The notes under the pieces are model-generated. The model saw nothing but the letters and a program-made list of their open reading frames with translations. It was not told the origin of the DNA and did not search any database. A DNA stretch of 64,000 bases, from positions 62,001-126,000 of the forward strand of contig NZ_JACYXE010000004.1 of assembly GCF_014857905.1 (NCBI RefSeq), read 5' to 3'. Below are positions 1 to 8,805 of this stretch, one piece after another. The translations under genes were made by a program, and so were the position numbers. Positions within the stretch are counted from its first letter, which is position 1. Each line of letters starts with the position of its first letter. This DNA is from Agilicoccus flavus (GTDB lineage Bacteria > Actinomycetota > Actinomycetes > Actinomycetales > Dermatophilaceae).

Positions 1-202
1 TGGGCGCCGCCTCGAACATGGCGCGCAGCTGTCCGGCGAGCATGCCCATCGCCGCGGGGTCCATGCGGTCGACCCCCATCGCCTTGAGGGCGTCGCGCAT
101 GGCCGGGTTGTCGGCGTCCGCGAGGAACTGCTGGATCATCTTGGCGAAGTCGGGCTGGTCGGGGCCCGACGGGTCGGGGGAGCTGGGCGGGTCCTGCGAC
201 AC
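1..202 (-). CDS. DUF2342-type zinc-dependent metalloprotease, N-terminal fragment
   Basis: Only the first 67 codons lie in the window; the gene runs off the left edge. The start is GTG at 202-200, with GGAGA 6-7 nt upstream on the reverse strand. The visible N-terminus is a Ser/Pro/Asp-rich leader, then a helical stretch (FAKMIQQFLADADNP, then a Met-rich segment). This fits the N-terminal region of actinobacterial DUF2342 (zincin-like, once called F420-biosynthesis-associated). No catalytic motif is visible in this fragment. The identification leans on the neighbourhood, because in actinobacteria this family sits divergently beside the PDZ/Lon-like gene and UPF0182, both present here. It is transcribed divergently from the SDR gene across a 61-bp gap. 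Confidence 0.5.
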   Translation of the reverse strand, partial: MSQDPPSSPDPSGPDQPDFAKMIQQFLADADNPAMRDALKAMGVDRMDPAAMGMLAGQLRAMFEAAP

Positions 203-263
203 GGTGGTCTCCTTAGGCGCCTGGGATGATGGCCTCTCCATTAGGTAACCACGAGGAGGTCCG

Positions 264-1298
264 GTGAGTTCCGCGGAGTCCGCCGGTTCGGGGTCGCACC
301 CCCCGCGCCTCGTCGTGACCGGCGTCGACGGCGCGATCGCCCGCGCCGTGCTGCGCATCGCGCGCGACCGTTACGGTGTCGCGGACGTCGTCCCCGTGCT
401 GCGCTCGCCGGGGGGCGCGCCCGCCCCGACGGTCCCGGCCGGGCGCACCGTCGTGCTCGTCGCGCTGAGCACGGATCTGGCCCAGGACCTGCGCCTCCAC
501 CGCGACGTGCGTCGCGCCGAGCTGATCGCGATGACGCGGGACGCGGCGGCCGGCGCGCTCGCCGGTGGGGCCCGTCTCGTCGTCGTCACGTCGGCCCGCG
601 TCTACGGCGCCCTCGCCGACAACGTCGTGCCGCTGCCGGAGGACGCGCCGCTGCGCGCCGTGGACGACCGCGGCCTCGTGGGCGACCTCCTCGTCGTCGA
701 GTCCGAGGTGGCGCGGCTGTCGGCCGAACATCCCCGGCTCGACGTCACGCTGGTGCGGCCCGCGGCGGTCGTGGGGCCGGGGGTCGACACGACGATCACG
801 CGGCACTTCGAGCCCACCCGGCCGCTCGTCCTCGCAGGCACGACCCCGCTCTGGCAGTTCGCGCACGTCGAGGACGTCGCCTCCGGGGTGCTCGCCGTGC
901 TCGACCACGGCCTGCTCGGCGCCGTCGCGCTGGCCAGCCCCGGGTGGCTGGGTCGGGCGGAGGTCGAGCGCCGCCTGGGCAAGCGCCACCTCGAGCTGCC
1001 GCGGGCCCTGGCGGTCCGGGCCGCGGAACGCCTGCACGCGCTGGGTACGCTGTCGACCTCCGGGGCCGACCTCGCCTACGTCGGCGAGCCGTGGGTCGTG
1101 GCCTGCGCGTCGCTCACCGCGGCGGGTTGGGCCCCCCGGTACGACAACGTGGACTGCGTGGACGAGCTGCGTCGGCTGGGCGAGAGCAGGACCCGCCCCC
1201 TGGCGATGCGCCGGGACGCGGCCTTCGGAACGGCGAGCGCGGCCGTCGCGTTGGCCGCCTCTGCGGCGCTCGTGCGCCGCCACAGGAAGCGAGGATGA
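264..1298 (+). CDS. NAD-dependent epimerase/dehydratase (SDR family)
   Basis: A 344-aa extended-SDR-like protein. The start is GTG at 264, placed by GAGGAGGT 5 nt upstream. A glycine-rich nucleotide-binding turn (VVTGVDGAIA, residues 17-26) follows a hydrophobic strand. A SARVYG segment near residue 112 fits the SDR active-site tyrosine region, but I see no clean YxxxK. The C-terminus has an Ala-rich hydrophobic stretch (about residues 320-338) followed by RRHRKRG, a possible membrane anchor. The substrate is unknown. The stop overlaps the next start (ATGA, 1295-1298), so it is translationally coupled to moaE and the PDZ gene. Confidence 0.75.
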   Translation: MSSAESAGSGSHPPRLVVTGVDGAIARAVLRIARDRYGVADVVPVLRSPGGAPAPTVPAGRTVVLVALSTDLAQDLRLHRDVRRAELIAMTRDAAAGALAGGARLVVVTSARVYGALADNVVPLPEDAPLRAVDDRGLVGDLLVVESEVARLSAEHPRLDVTLVRPAAVVGPGVDTTITRHFEPTRPLVLAGTTPLWQFAHVEDVASGVLAVLDHGLLGAVALASPGWLGRAEVERRLGKRHLELPRALAVRAAERLHALGTLSTSGADLAYVGEPWVVACASLTAAGWAPRYDNVDCVDELRRLGESRTRPLAMRRDAAFGTASAAVALAASAALVRRHRKRG

Positions 1299-1726
1299 CC
1301 GTGGCCGAACCCGTCGTGTACGCGCAGATCAGCGCCGAACCCCTGTCGGTCGGACGCGTGGCCGACCGGGTGGGCCACCGCAGGGCGGGCGGCGTCGTCA
1401 CCTTCACGGGGCTCGTCCGGGACCACGACCACGGGCAGGGCGTGGCCGCCCTCGAGTACAGCGCCCACCCGAGCGCGCTCGACCGGCTCCGCGATCTCGT
1501 CCGTGAGATCGCCGCGCGGCCGGGCGTGGTCGCGGCCGCCGCCGAACACCGGGTCGGCCGGCTCGGGATCGGTGAGGTCGCCGTCGTCGTCGCCGTCGCG
1601 GCCGAACACCGGGGGAGCGCGTTCGAGGGCGCGCGTGACCTCATCGACCGCCTCAAGGCGGAGGTCCCGATCTGGAAGCACCAACTCTTCACCGACGGCA
1701 CCGACGAGTGGGTGGGCACTCCATGA
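1295..1726 (+). CDS. moaE: Molybdopterin synthase catalytic subunit MoaE
   Basis: A 143-aa protein of normal length for MoaE, the large subunit of molybdopterin synthase. It transfers sulfur from MoaD thiocarboxylate to precursor Z (cPMP). Family landmarks are GGVVTFTGLVRDHDHG near the N-terminus, LEYSAHPSA, HRVGRLGIGE, and the C-terminal LKAEVPIWKHQLF segment with the conserved active-site lysines. The start ATG at 1295 overlaps the SDR stop; the stop (1724-1726) overlaps the ATG of the PDZ gene. No other molybdopterin gene is in the window, so its MoaD partner must be elsewhere. The operon links it to unrelated functions, an arrangement I infer to be lineage-specific. Confidence 0.9.
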   Translation: MTVAEPVVYAQISAEPLSVGRVADRVGHRRAGGVVTFTGLVRDHDHGQGVAALEYSAHPSALDRLRDLVREIAARPGVVAAAAEHRVGRLGIGEVAVVVAVAAEHRGSAFEGARDLIDRLKAEVPIWKHQLFTDGTDEWVGTP

Positions 1727-2841
1727 CGGGGTCGACCCCCGCGCCCACCGACGCACCCGACGGGCCGTTCCGGCCGATCGGGCCGGGTGGGTCGGCCCGA
1801 GCCCTGTCGCGGCGGACGATCGTCTCCCTCTTCGCGCTCGTCGTCGTCCTCCTCGTCGGCGCGGCCGGGACCCTGGTGCACCCGGCCTACGTCGTGCTCC
1901 GGGCGGGGCCGATCTACGACACGCTCGGCACCGGCGCCGACGGCACGACCCCTCTCGTGCGCGTGGCGGGCGCCCCGACGCACCCCACCACGGGCACCCT
2001 CGACCTGACGACGGTGGCCCAGTACGGCGGTCCGGGCCACCCGCTCGACCTGTGGGACCTGCTCGGCGCCCGCCTCGACCCCGAGGCCGAGATCCTCGAC
2101 CGTGACGCCGTGTATCCACCCGACGCCACGCCGGAGGCCGTCAAGGAGGAGACGGCGGCGCAGATGGCCGGCTCGCAGCACGCCGCCGCGGCGGCCGCAC
2201 TGCGGGCGCTGGGTCACGCCGAGGAGGCGCGCGTCGAGCAGGTCGTCCCGGACGGTCCGGCCGCCGTCCTGCTGCGCCGCGGTGATGTCATCACCGCCGT
2301 CGACGGCACCCCGGTGCGGCGGACCGCGCAGGTCTCCACCCTCGTCCAGGAGGCGCGGTCCGCGGCGGTGTCGCTCGGCGTGCGGCGCGACGGCACGACC
2401 ACGACGGTGCGGGTGCCGACGCGGACGCTCGAGGGCCGCCGGTACGTGGGGGTGGGCCTCGCGCCGGTCTTCCCCGGTGCGCCGAGGGTGACCATCGACG
2501 CGGGGGAGGTCGGCGGCCCGTCGGCGGGCACGATGTTCGCCCTGGCCGTGTACGACAAGCTCACCCCGGGGGCGCTCACCGGCGGTGCCAAGATCGCGGG
2601 CACCGGCACGATGGGGCTCGACGACCGGGTGGGCCCGATCGGCGGCATCCGGCACAAGCTCGTCGGCGCCGTGGACGGGGGAGCGGCGTGGTTCCTGGCC
2701 CCCGCCGAGAACTGCCCCGAGGTCGTGGGCCACGTCCCCGACGGCCTGCGCGTCGTCAAGGTGTCGACGTTCGCCCAGGCGCGCGAGGCCGTGACCGCGA
2801 TCGGCGCGGGCCGCGGCGACGCGCTGGCCGGCTGCGGCTGA
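1723..2841 (+). CDS. PDZ domain plus Lon-like serine protease (YlbL family)
   Basis: A 372-aa membrane-anchored protease-like protein. The ATG at 1723 was chosen over GTG 1708 because it makes the ATGA overlap with moaE. There is a single TM segment (about residues 32-52, after SRRTIV), then a PDZ domain (about 150-235, with GDVITAVDGTPV) and an S16 Lon-type proteolytic domain. The catalytic pair is visible: Ser267 in GGPSAGT and Lys312 in GGIRHK, within the typical GTMGLDDRVGPIGGI context. The ATPase module of true Lon is absent. Actinobacterial homologues sit beside DUF2342 and UPF0182, as here. The likely role is extracytoplasmic protein quality control; substrates are unknown. Confidence 0.9.
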   Translation: MTGSTPAPTDAPDGPFRPIGPGGSARALSRRTIVSLFALVVVLLVGAAGTLVHPAYVVLRAGPIYDTLGTGADGTTPLVRVAGAPTHPTTGTLDLTTVAQYGGPGHPLDLWDLLGARLDPEAEILDRDAVYPPDATPEAVKEETAAQMAGSQHAAAAAALRALGHAEEARVEQVVPDGPAAVLLRRGDVITAVDGTPVRRTAQVSTLVQEARSAAVSLGVRRDGTTTTVRVPTRTLEGRRYVGVGLAPVFPGAPRVTIDAGEVGGPSAGTMFALAVYDKLTPGALTGGAKIAGTGTMGLDDRVGPIGGIRHKLVGAVDGGAAWFLAPAENCPEVVGHVPDGLRVVKVSTFAQAREAVTAIGAGRGDALAGCG

Positions 2842-2849
2842 GCGCCGGC

Positions 2850-3428
2850 TCAGTCCTCCAGCGTCGCCGCGAGCGCGGCGACCAGGCCGGGAGCGATGTC
2901 GCGGCCGACCGCCACGGCGTCGTCGCTGTCGTGCGCGCGCTGCCGCAGGAGACACACCTGGTCCCCGGCCTGCGCGGCCGCGGCCGACCCGTCCGGCGAG
3001 GGCGGGCGGGTCACGGCGACGACGAGCCGGATCTCGGCCGCGTCGGGGTGGGCGGCCAGAGCCCGGGCGGCCTCGTCCGGGTCGGCCGGGAGGTCGCGCT
3101 CGGCCTCCGGCGGGACGACGAGGCGCTCCACGGTGAGGGCGACTCCGGCGACCTCCGGCGGCCAGGCGAGTCGGCCGAGGAGGTCCTCCAGGGTGTCGGT
3201 CGCCGGCAGGCCCTCCTGCTCCACCGCGCTGAGGTCGTCGGGGCCCGCCGGATCCCCGGCCGCCTCGAGGTGGTCGGCGAGACCGGGCTCGGACGCCATG
3301 AGCGCAGAGGTGGGCACGAGCGCGAATAGGGCCGGTCCGCGGTCCCAGCCGCGGGCGGCCACGTGCCGTTCGAGCTCGAGGGCGGCGCGCAGGAGGGGGC
3401 GGGGGGCGGCGGGTTCGGGCGTGCTCAC
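2850..3428 (-). CDS. PPA1309 family protein
   Basis: A 192-aa acidic cytoplasmic protein of unknown function. The GTG start at 3428 (VSTPEPAAPRPLL) is chosen because the frame upstream is low-complexity Pro/Gly that is antisense to the UPF0182 leader. Features include LERHVAARGWDRGPALFALVPT near the N-terminus, the motif LAWPPEVAGVALTVERLVVPP in the centre, and a C-terminal segment ending DIAPGLVAALAATL. This pattern is what I recall of the actinobacterial PPA1309 family, which is regularly found between the PDZ gene and UPF0182. It ends 8 bp after the PDZ gene (convergent) and its start faces UPF0182 across about 190 bp. Confidence 0.75.
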   Translation of the reverse strand: MSTPEPAAPRPLLRAALELERHVAARGWDRGPALFALVPTSALMASEPGLADHLEAAGDPAGPDDLSAVEQEGLPATDTLEDLLGRLAWPPEVAGVALTVERLVVPPEAERDLPADPDEAARALAAHPDAAEIRLVVAVTRPPSPDGSAAAAQAGDQVCLLRQRAHDSDDAVAVGRDIAPGLVAALAATLED

Positions 3429-3618
3429 CCGCCCATCGTGCCCCACCGGGGACGCGCCGCCCGACGTGCGCCGACGCGACCTCGACACGCCCGCTGCGAC
3501 GTTGTCAGGAGCAGCGGCTACCGTGGGCCCCTCAGCGAGCGACACGCGGAGCCGGCGCCCTCGGGCACGGTGGTGCCGCGGCGTCGCCCACGGGCAGGGT
3601 CGAGCGAAGCAGGATGCG

Positions 3619-6600
3619 GTGAGCGAGCAGGGCGGACAGAACACTCCACCGAACACCCCGGGATCCGGCGGCGGGTCCTCCTCCGCCGGTGGCGGATCCG
3701 GATCGGGGCCGTTCGGGTTCGGCCGTGGCCCGGGCGGATCCGGCCCGGGCGGGTCGGGCGGATCTGGCGGGTCGTCGGGTCGTGGCCCGTTCGGGCCGGG
3801 CGGCCCGTTCGGCCCCGGCGGTCCGGGGGGCGACGGGCGCGGCCCCGGTCGCACCGCGACCGCCTCCGGGCCGCGTCGGCGCCCCGGACCGGCCCTCATC
3901 ACCGCGGCCGTCCTGCTCGTCGTCGTCGGCCTCGTCGCCCTCGTCTCCGAGTTCTGGACCGACGTGCTCTGGTTCGGCAGCGTCGGATACTCCCAGGTGA
4001 TGTGGACCCGGCTCGGAGCCCAGGTCGCGCTGTTCGCGCTGGGCGCCGTCGTCGTGGGCGCGATCGTCGCCTCGAGCCTCGGCCTGGCCTACCGCCACCG
4101 GCCGGTCTACGCCCCGTCCACGCCCGCCCAGGAGGCCTTGGACCGGTATCGCGAGCTCATCGAGCCGCTGCGCAAGGTCGGCACGATCGTCGCGCCGTTG
4201 CTGCTCGGCCTCTTCGCCGGCGCCGCGGCCGCCAGCCAGTGGCGCACGGCCCTGCTCTGGCTCAACCGCCAGCCGTTCGGCCGCACCGACGACACGTTCG
4301 GGCTCGACATCGGCTTCTACGTGTTCACGCTGCCGTGGCTCTCCTTCCTCGTCTCGTTCCTCACGATGGCGCTCGTCCTCGCGCTCATCGCGGCGGCGCT
4401 GACGCACTACGTGTACGGCGGGCTCCAGATCGGGGGAGCGGGACCGCGCACGACCCGGGCGGCGCGGGTGCACCTGTCCGTGCTCGCGGCCCTGCTCGTG
4501 CTCGTGCGCGCGGCCGGGTACTGGCTCGAGCGGTACCAACTCACCGTGGCGGACTCGCCGCGCATCACCGGCCTCACCTACACCGACCAGGTGGCCGTGC
4601 TGCCCACCAAGACGATCCTCGCGGTCGCCGCGCTCATCTGTGCGGCGCTGTTCGTCGCGACGATCTGGACCTCGTCCTGGCGGCTGCCGGTCATCGGCGT
4701 GAGCATGCTCGTCGTCCTGTCGCTGCTCGTCGGGGGTCTCTACCCGTTGGCCGTGCAGAATTTCCGGGTCAAGCCGAGCGAGCAGGCCCTCGAGGCGCCG
4801 TTCATCGAGAAGAACATCTCGGCCACGCGGGAGGCCTACGACATCTCCGACATCTCGAAGGTGGAGTACAAGGCCACGACGACCGCGGCGCCGGGCCAGC
4901 TGCGCTCCGACGCGGCCACCGTGCCCGGCATCCGCATCCTCGACCCGCTCATCGTGTCGCCCACGTTCACGCAGATGCAGGGCCTGTGGCAGTACTACCG
5001 GTTCCCCGACGTCCTCGACGTCGACCGGTACAAGCTCTCGGGCAACACCCAGGACAGTGTCGTGGCGGCCCGCGAGCTCGACCTCGCCGGTGTGCCGCAA
5101 CGGAACTGGGTCAACGACCACACGGTGTACACCCACGGCTACGGCCTCGTCGCCGCCTACGGCAACAAGCGCACCGATGACGGTGAGCCCGACTTCTTCG
5201 TCCGGGACATCCCGCCCACGGGTTCCCTCGGGAAGTTCCAGCCCCGCATCTACTTCGGTGAGCGGAGCCCGGAGTACTCGCTCGTCGGCGCGCCGTCCGG
5301 CGGCAAGCCGCGCGAGGTCGACTACCAGTCCGGCGAGGGCGAGAAGTACTTCACCTACGACGGCGGGGGCGGTGTCGCCCTCGACAACCCCGTCAAGCGG
5401 ACGGCCTACGCGCTGAAGTACCGCGAGCTGAAGATCATGCTGTCGGAGCAGGTCGGCGACTTCTCGCGGATGCTCGACCACCGCACCCCCCGGGAGCGGG
5501 TCCAGCGCGTCGCCCCGTGGCTGACCCTCGACGGCAACATCTACCCGACCGTCGTCGACGGCCGCGTCCTCTGGGTCGTCGACGGCTACACGACGTCGGC
5601 GAACTACCCCTACAGCCGCCTCCAGGCGCTCGAGTCGGCCACGTCCGACGCCGTCACCGCCCGCGGCACGGCCAGTGTCCAGCAGGTGCGGGCCGGCCAG
5701 GTCAACTACATCCGCAACTCGATCAAGGCGACCGTGGACGCCTACGACGGCTCGGTCAAGCTGTACAGCTGGGACGAGCAGGACCCGGTGCTCAAGGCCT
5801 GGTCGTCGGCGTTCGGCGACACGGTGCGCCCGATGAGCGAGATCAGCGGCGACCTCATGTCGCACCTGCGCTACCCCGAGGACCTGTTCAAGGTCCAGCG
5901 TCAGCTCCTGTCGAAGTACCACATCACCGACGCGGGCGCGTTCTACTCCGGCGGTGAGTACTGGAAGATCCCCGTCGACCCGACGACGGCGGCCGGGGCC
6001 GACCAGCCGCCGTACTACCTGTCCATCCAGATGCCCGGGACGAACTCCCCGTCGTTCTCCATCACGACGACGTTCTCGCCCGCCGGTGAGAACCGCCCCT
6101 ACCTCACGGGCTTCCTCGCCGTCGACTCCGACGCCGGTGCGACCGCCGGGAAACGCCGGGAGGGGTACGGCACGATGCGGCTGCTCGACCTGCCCAGTTC
6201 GACGAACGTGCTCGGGCCGTCGCAGGTCCAGAACCAGATCAACGCGTCGAACGCGAGCTCCGAGGACTTCAACGTCACGCTGAACAACTTCCTCAACATC
6301 AGCCAGACGGGCTCGAAGGTCCAGCGCGGCAACCTGCTCACCCTGCCGGTCGGCGGCGGTCTGCTGTACGTCCAGCCGATCTACGTCAGCGGTCAGGACG
6401 GTTCGGGCTACCCGCTGCTCCAGGCCGTCGTCGTGTCGTTCGGCAACAAGATCGCCTGGGGCAAGACGCTCGACAAGGCCCTGGACCAGCTCTTCGGCGG
6501 CAACTCCGGCGCCGAGGCCGGCGACTCGGGGGTCGCCCCGGGCACGGGCAACGCCCCGACCACCCCGACCCCGACGACCCCGGCGCCCTCCGGTGGCGGC

Positions 6601-6852
6601 TCGGCCGCCCTCAAGGCGGCCCTCGCCCAGGTGCGGACGCAGTACGCCGCGGGGGAGGCGGCCATGAAGAAGGGCGACTGGGCGGCCTACGGCAAGGCGC
6701 AGCAGGCGCTCGGCGAGGCCATCTCGCGGGCCATCGCACTCCAGCCCGAGGGCGGCTCGGTCACGAGCCCCAGCCCCAGCCCGAGCCCGACGGCGACCGG
6801 CCGGTCGACCCCGGCGCCGACGGGGTCGGCGGCCCCGTCGCCCACCTCGTGA
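3619..6852 (+). CDS. UPF0182 family large membrane protein
   Basis: A 1077-aa integral membrane protein. The GTG start at 3619 has AGGA 5-6 nt upstream; the longer frame to 2896 is antisense to PPA1309 and rejected. It has a Gly/Pro-rich cytoplasmic N-terminus (about 80 residues), then about seven TM helices (about residues 92-390), with the family segments FWTDVLWFGSVGYSQV and FGLDIGFYVFTLPWL. A large extracytoplasmic domain follows (YKATTTAAPGQLRSD onward, with NWVNDHTVYTHGYG). The C-terminus is a Thr/Pro/Ser tail around a short helical repeat (LAQVRTQYAAGEAAMKKGDW), unusual as an appendage. Function is unknown in the whole family. A strong hairpin follows the stop. Confidence 0.9.
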   Translation: MSEQGGQNTPPNTPGSGGGSSSAGGGSGSGPFGFGRGPGGSGPGGSGGSGGSSGRGPFGPGGPFGPGGPGGDGRGPGRTATASGPRRRPGPALITAAVLLVVVGLVALVSEFWTDVLWFGSVGYSQVMWTRLGAQVALFALGAVVVGAIVASSLGLAYRHRPVYAPSTPAQEALDRYRELIEPLRKVGTIVAPLLLGLFAGAAAASQWRTALLWLNRQPFGRTDDTFGLDIGFYVFTLPWLSFLVSFLTMALVLALIAAALTHYVYGGLQIGGAGPRTTRAARVHLSVLAALLVLVRAAGYWLERYQLTVADSPRITGLTYTDQVAVLPTKTILAVAALICAALFVATIWTSSWRLPVIGVSMLVVLSLLVGGLYPLAVQNFRVKPSEQALEAPFIEKNISATREAYDISDISKVEYKATTTAAPGQLRSDAATVPGIRILDPLIVSPTFTQMQGLWQYYRFPDVLDVDRYKLSGNTQDSVVAARELDLAGVPQRNWVNDHTVYTHGYGLVAAYGNKRTDDGEPDFFVRDIPPTGSLGKFQPRIYFGERSPEYSLVGAPSGGKPREVDYQSGEGEKYFTYDGGGGVALDNPVKRTAYALKYRELKIMLSEQVGDFSRMLDHRTPRERVQRVAPWLTLDGNIYPTVVDGRVLWVVDGYTTSANYPYSRLQALESATSDAVTARGTASVQQVRAGQVNYIRNSIKATVDAYDGSVKLYSWDEQDPVLKAWSSAFGDTVRPMSEISGDLMSHLRYPEDLFKVQRQLLSKYHITDAGAFYSGGEYWKIPVDPTTAAGADQPPYYLSIQMPGTNSPSFSITTTFSPAGENRPYLTGFLAVDSDAGATAGKRREGYGTMRLLDLPSSTNVLGPSQVQNQINASNASSEDFNVTLNNFLNISQTGSKVQRGNLLTLPVGGGLLYVQPIYVSGQDGSGYPLLQAVVVSFGNKIAWGKTLDKALDQLFGGNSGAEAGDSGVAPGTGNAPTTPTPTTPAPSGGGSAALKAALAQVRTQYAAGEAAMKKGDWAAYGKAQQALGEAISRAIALQPEGGSVTSPSPSPSPTATGRSTPAPTGSAAPSPTS

Positions 6853-6857
6853 GGCGT

Positions 6858-6893
6858 GTCCTCGCCGGCGGGCCGAAGCCCGCCGGCGAGGAC
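6858..6893 (+). terminator. Hairpin after UPF0182
   Basis: A perfect 16-bp GC-rich stem (6858-6873 with 6878-6893) closed by a CGAA tetraloop, 5 nt after the stop. There is no U-tract, as usual for actinobacterial terminators. Confidence 0.75.
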
Positions 6894-6904
6894 GGACGCC
6901 CGAT

Positions 6905-6933
6905 TTGGAGCGTCACGGACCATCGCGTAAAGT
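6905..6933 (+). promoter_or_regulatory. Promoter of the initiator tRNA
   Basis: TTGGAG (6905-6910), a 17-bp spacer, then TAAAGT (6928-6933). This is a well-spaced housekeeping-type promoter ending 12 nt before the tRNA 5' end, so a short 5' leader is expected. Confidence 0.7.
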
Positions 6934-6945
6934 GGTGTTCACCGA

Positions 6946-7022
6946 CGCGGGGTGGAGCAGCTCGGTAGCTCGCCGGGCTCATAACCCGGAGGTCGCAGGT
7001 TCAAATCCTGCCCCCGCTACCA
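6946..7022 (+). tRNA. tRNA-fMet (CAT), initiator
   Basis: A 77-nt cloverleaf with encoded CCA (7020-7022). The anticodon loop is CTCATAA on a CCGGG/CCCGG stem carrying the three consecutive G:C pairs of initiator tRNAs. The first base is C and does not pair with the T at position 72, another initiator hallmark. The T arm reads GCAGGTTCAAATCCTGC. It stands alone with its own promoter and hairpin. Confidence 0.97.
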
Positions 7023-7025
7023 CCG

Positions 7026-7069
7026 ACGTCGAAGGCCGTGACCCTACCAGGGGTCACGGCCTTCGACGT
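7026..7069 (+). terminator. Perfect 19-bp hairpin after tRNA-fMet
   Basis: Arms 7026-7044 and 7051-7069 are exact reverse complements around a 6-nt loop (TACCAG). It begins 3 nt after the tRNA CCA end and has no flanking U-run on either strand. It most likely terminates the tRNA transcript. Confidence 0.75.
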
Positions 7070-7291
7070 GTCCCCACACCGCGCGGCGTCCCCGGCCGGT
7101 TCCAGAGCCGCCTCCCGACCCCGCGCCGCACGTGGCCTCTGCCGCTCTCGTCACCCGCAGGTAATCCGGCTGCCCCCCAAGCGGTCGATCCGGACCGGAT
7201 GCGGGATCATGGTCGGGTGTGCCTCGCGACGCGAGGCCGGCCAACCAGCCACACCTCACCCGCAGGAACGCATCCCATCCAGGAGACATGC

Positions 7292-8677
7292 ATGTCACCC
7301 AAGAGTCGTCACGACGTCGTCGTCATCGGATCGGGCTTCGGCGGCCTCTTCACGACGCAGGCGCTGGGCGCGAGCGACGACGTGCGGGTCACGCTCGTCG
7401 CCAAGACCGCCCACCACCTCTTCCAGCCCCTGCTGTACCAGGTGGCGACCGGCATCCTGTCGGAGGGCGAGGTCGCCCCGGCCACGCGTGAGATCCTCCG
7501 TCACCAGATCAACGCCCGGTCCATCCAGGGCCTCGTCACCGACATCGACCTGCAGAAGCGGGTCGTGACGTCCCGCTTCCACAACCACGTCACCGAGACG
7601 CCGTACGACTCGCTCGTCGTCGCGGCCGGTGCCGGCCAGTCGTACTTCGGCAACGACCAGTTCAAGACGTACGCGCCGGGCATGAAGAGCATCGACGACG
7701 CCCTCGAGCTCCGCGGTCGCATCTTCTCCGCCTTCGAGCTGGCCGAGACCGAGGACGACCCGGTCGAGCGGGCGCGCCTGCTGACCTTCGTCGTCGTCGG
7801 GGCGGGCCCCACGGGCGTCGAGATGGCGGGTCAGATCCGCGAGCTCTCCACGAAGACGCTGTCGAGCGAGTTCCGGCACATCGACCCGTCCGAGGCGCGC
7901 GTGATCCTCCTCGACGGCGCCCCCGCCGTGCTGCCCGTCTTCGGCGACCAGCTCAGCGCCGCCGCGAAGGCGTCGCTGGAGGACATGGGTGTCGAGGTGT
8001 TGCTCAACGCCTTCGTCACCGACGTCGACGGTGACGGCATCTCGTACAAGACCAAGTCGGGCGACGTCCACCGCATCGAGGCCAAGACCAAGGTCTGGGC
8101 CGCGGGTGTCCAGGCCAGCGAGCTGACGACCACCCTGTCGGAGCAGACGGGCGCCCAGCTCGACCGCGCCGGCCGCATCAGCGTCCAGCCCGACCTGACG
8201 CTGCCGGGGCACCCCGAGGTGTACGTCATCGGCGACATGGCCGCCGTCGAGGGCGTCCCGGGTGTCGCCCAGGGTGCCATCCAGGAGGGCAAGTACGCCG
8301 CCGAGAGCATCCTCGCGAAGGTCCGGGGCGAGGCCGCGCCCGGGCCCTTCCAGTACAAGGACCTCGGCAGCATGGCGACGATCTCGAAGTACAGCGCCGT
8401 CGCGAGCATCGGCAAGCTGCACTTCACCGGGTTCGTGGCGTGGCTGCTCTGGCTGGCCGTCCACCTGCAGCAGCTCGTCGGCTTCAAGAACCGCGTCTCG
8501 ACCCTGCTGCACTGGTTCATCACGTTCTTCGGCAACGGGCGGAGCCAGCGCGTCACCACGAACCAGCAGCTCGTCGGGCGTCTCGCCCTCGAGCAGCTCG
8601 GTCAGGGTGCATCGGGCGACCTCCTGGCGGGTCAGCCCGTCACGACGGGCAGCAAGCCCGCGCGACGCGTCGACTGA
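7292..8677 (+). CDS. ndh: Type II NADH dehydrogenase
   Basis: A 461-aa flavoprotein that oxidises NADH and reduces menaquinone without proton pumping, at the inner face of the membrane. The start ATG 7292 follows AGGAGA (7281-7286). The FAD-binding loop is VVIGSGFGGLFTTQAL at the N-terminus. The second dinucleotide loop is VVVGAGPTGVEMAGQI near residue 170, and the FAD-ribityl motif VYVIGDMAAVEG lies near 310. The C-terminal amphipathic segment (FVAWLLWLAVHLQQLVGFKNR) is the membrane anchor typical of NDH-2. It is monocistronic, between the tRNA hairpin and a terminator. Confidence 0.93.
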   Translation: MSPKSRHDVVVIGSGFGGLFTTQALGASDDVRVTLVAKTAHHLFQPLLYQVATGILSEGEVAPATREILRHQINARSIQGLVTDIDLQKRVVTSRFHNHVTETPYDSLVVAAGAGQSYFGNDQFKTYAPGMKSIDDALELRGRIFSAFELAETEDDPVERARLLTFVVVGAGPTGVEMAGQIRELSTKTLSSEFRHIDPSEARVILLDGAPAVLPVFGDQLSAAAKASLEDMGVEVLLNAFVTDVDGDGISYKTKSGDVHRIEAKTKVWAAGVQASELTTTLSEQTGAQLDRAGRISVQPDLTLPGHPEVYVIGDMAAVEGVPGVAQGAIQEGKYAAESILAKVRGEAAPGPFQYKDLGSMATISKYSAVASIGKLHFTGFVAWLLWLAVHLQQLVGFKNRVSTLLHWFITFFGNGRSQRVTTNQQLVGRLALEQLGQGASGDLLAGQPVTTGSKPARRVD

Positions 8678-8696
8678 CCTGCGCTCACCTACCTCC

Positions 8697-8733
8697 CGGC
8701 GCCCGGGCCACCGCAGCGGTGGTCCGGGCGCCG
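8697..8733 (+). terminator. Hairpin after ndh
   Basis: A 17-bp stem (8697-8713 with 8717-8733, one G-T wobble) with a CAG loop, 20 nt after the ndh stop and without a U-tract. Confidence 0.7.
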
Positions 8734-8793
8734 CCGTGTCCGCGCGTGTGCCCCCGCCTCCGGGCACGTCGCGTCCCCACCCGAGCGCGTCGT

Positions 8794-8805
8794 TAGGCTG
8801 GCCCG
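8794..8805 (+). promoter_or_regulatory. -10 element placing a leaderless start at 8806
   Basis: TAGGCT (8794-8799) ends 6 nt before the ATG and there is no Shine-Dalgarno sequence. The transcript should therefore begin at or next to the start codon. Confidence 0.5.

Noticed and set aside
3619-5922. Very long reverse-strand frames antisense to UPF0182 and similar ones elsewhere
   Set aside because: Asp/Arg/Glu-rich mirror translations expected opposite real genes in about 73% GC DNA.
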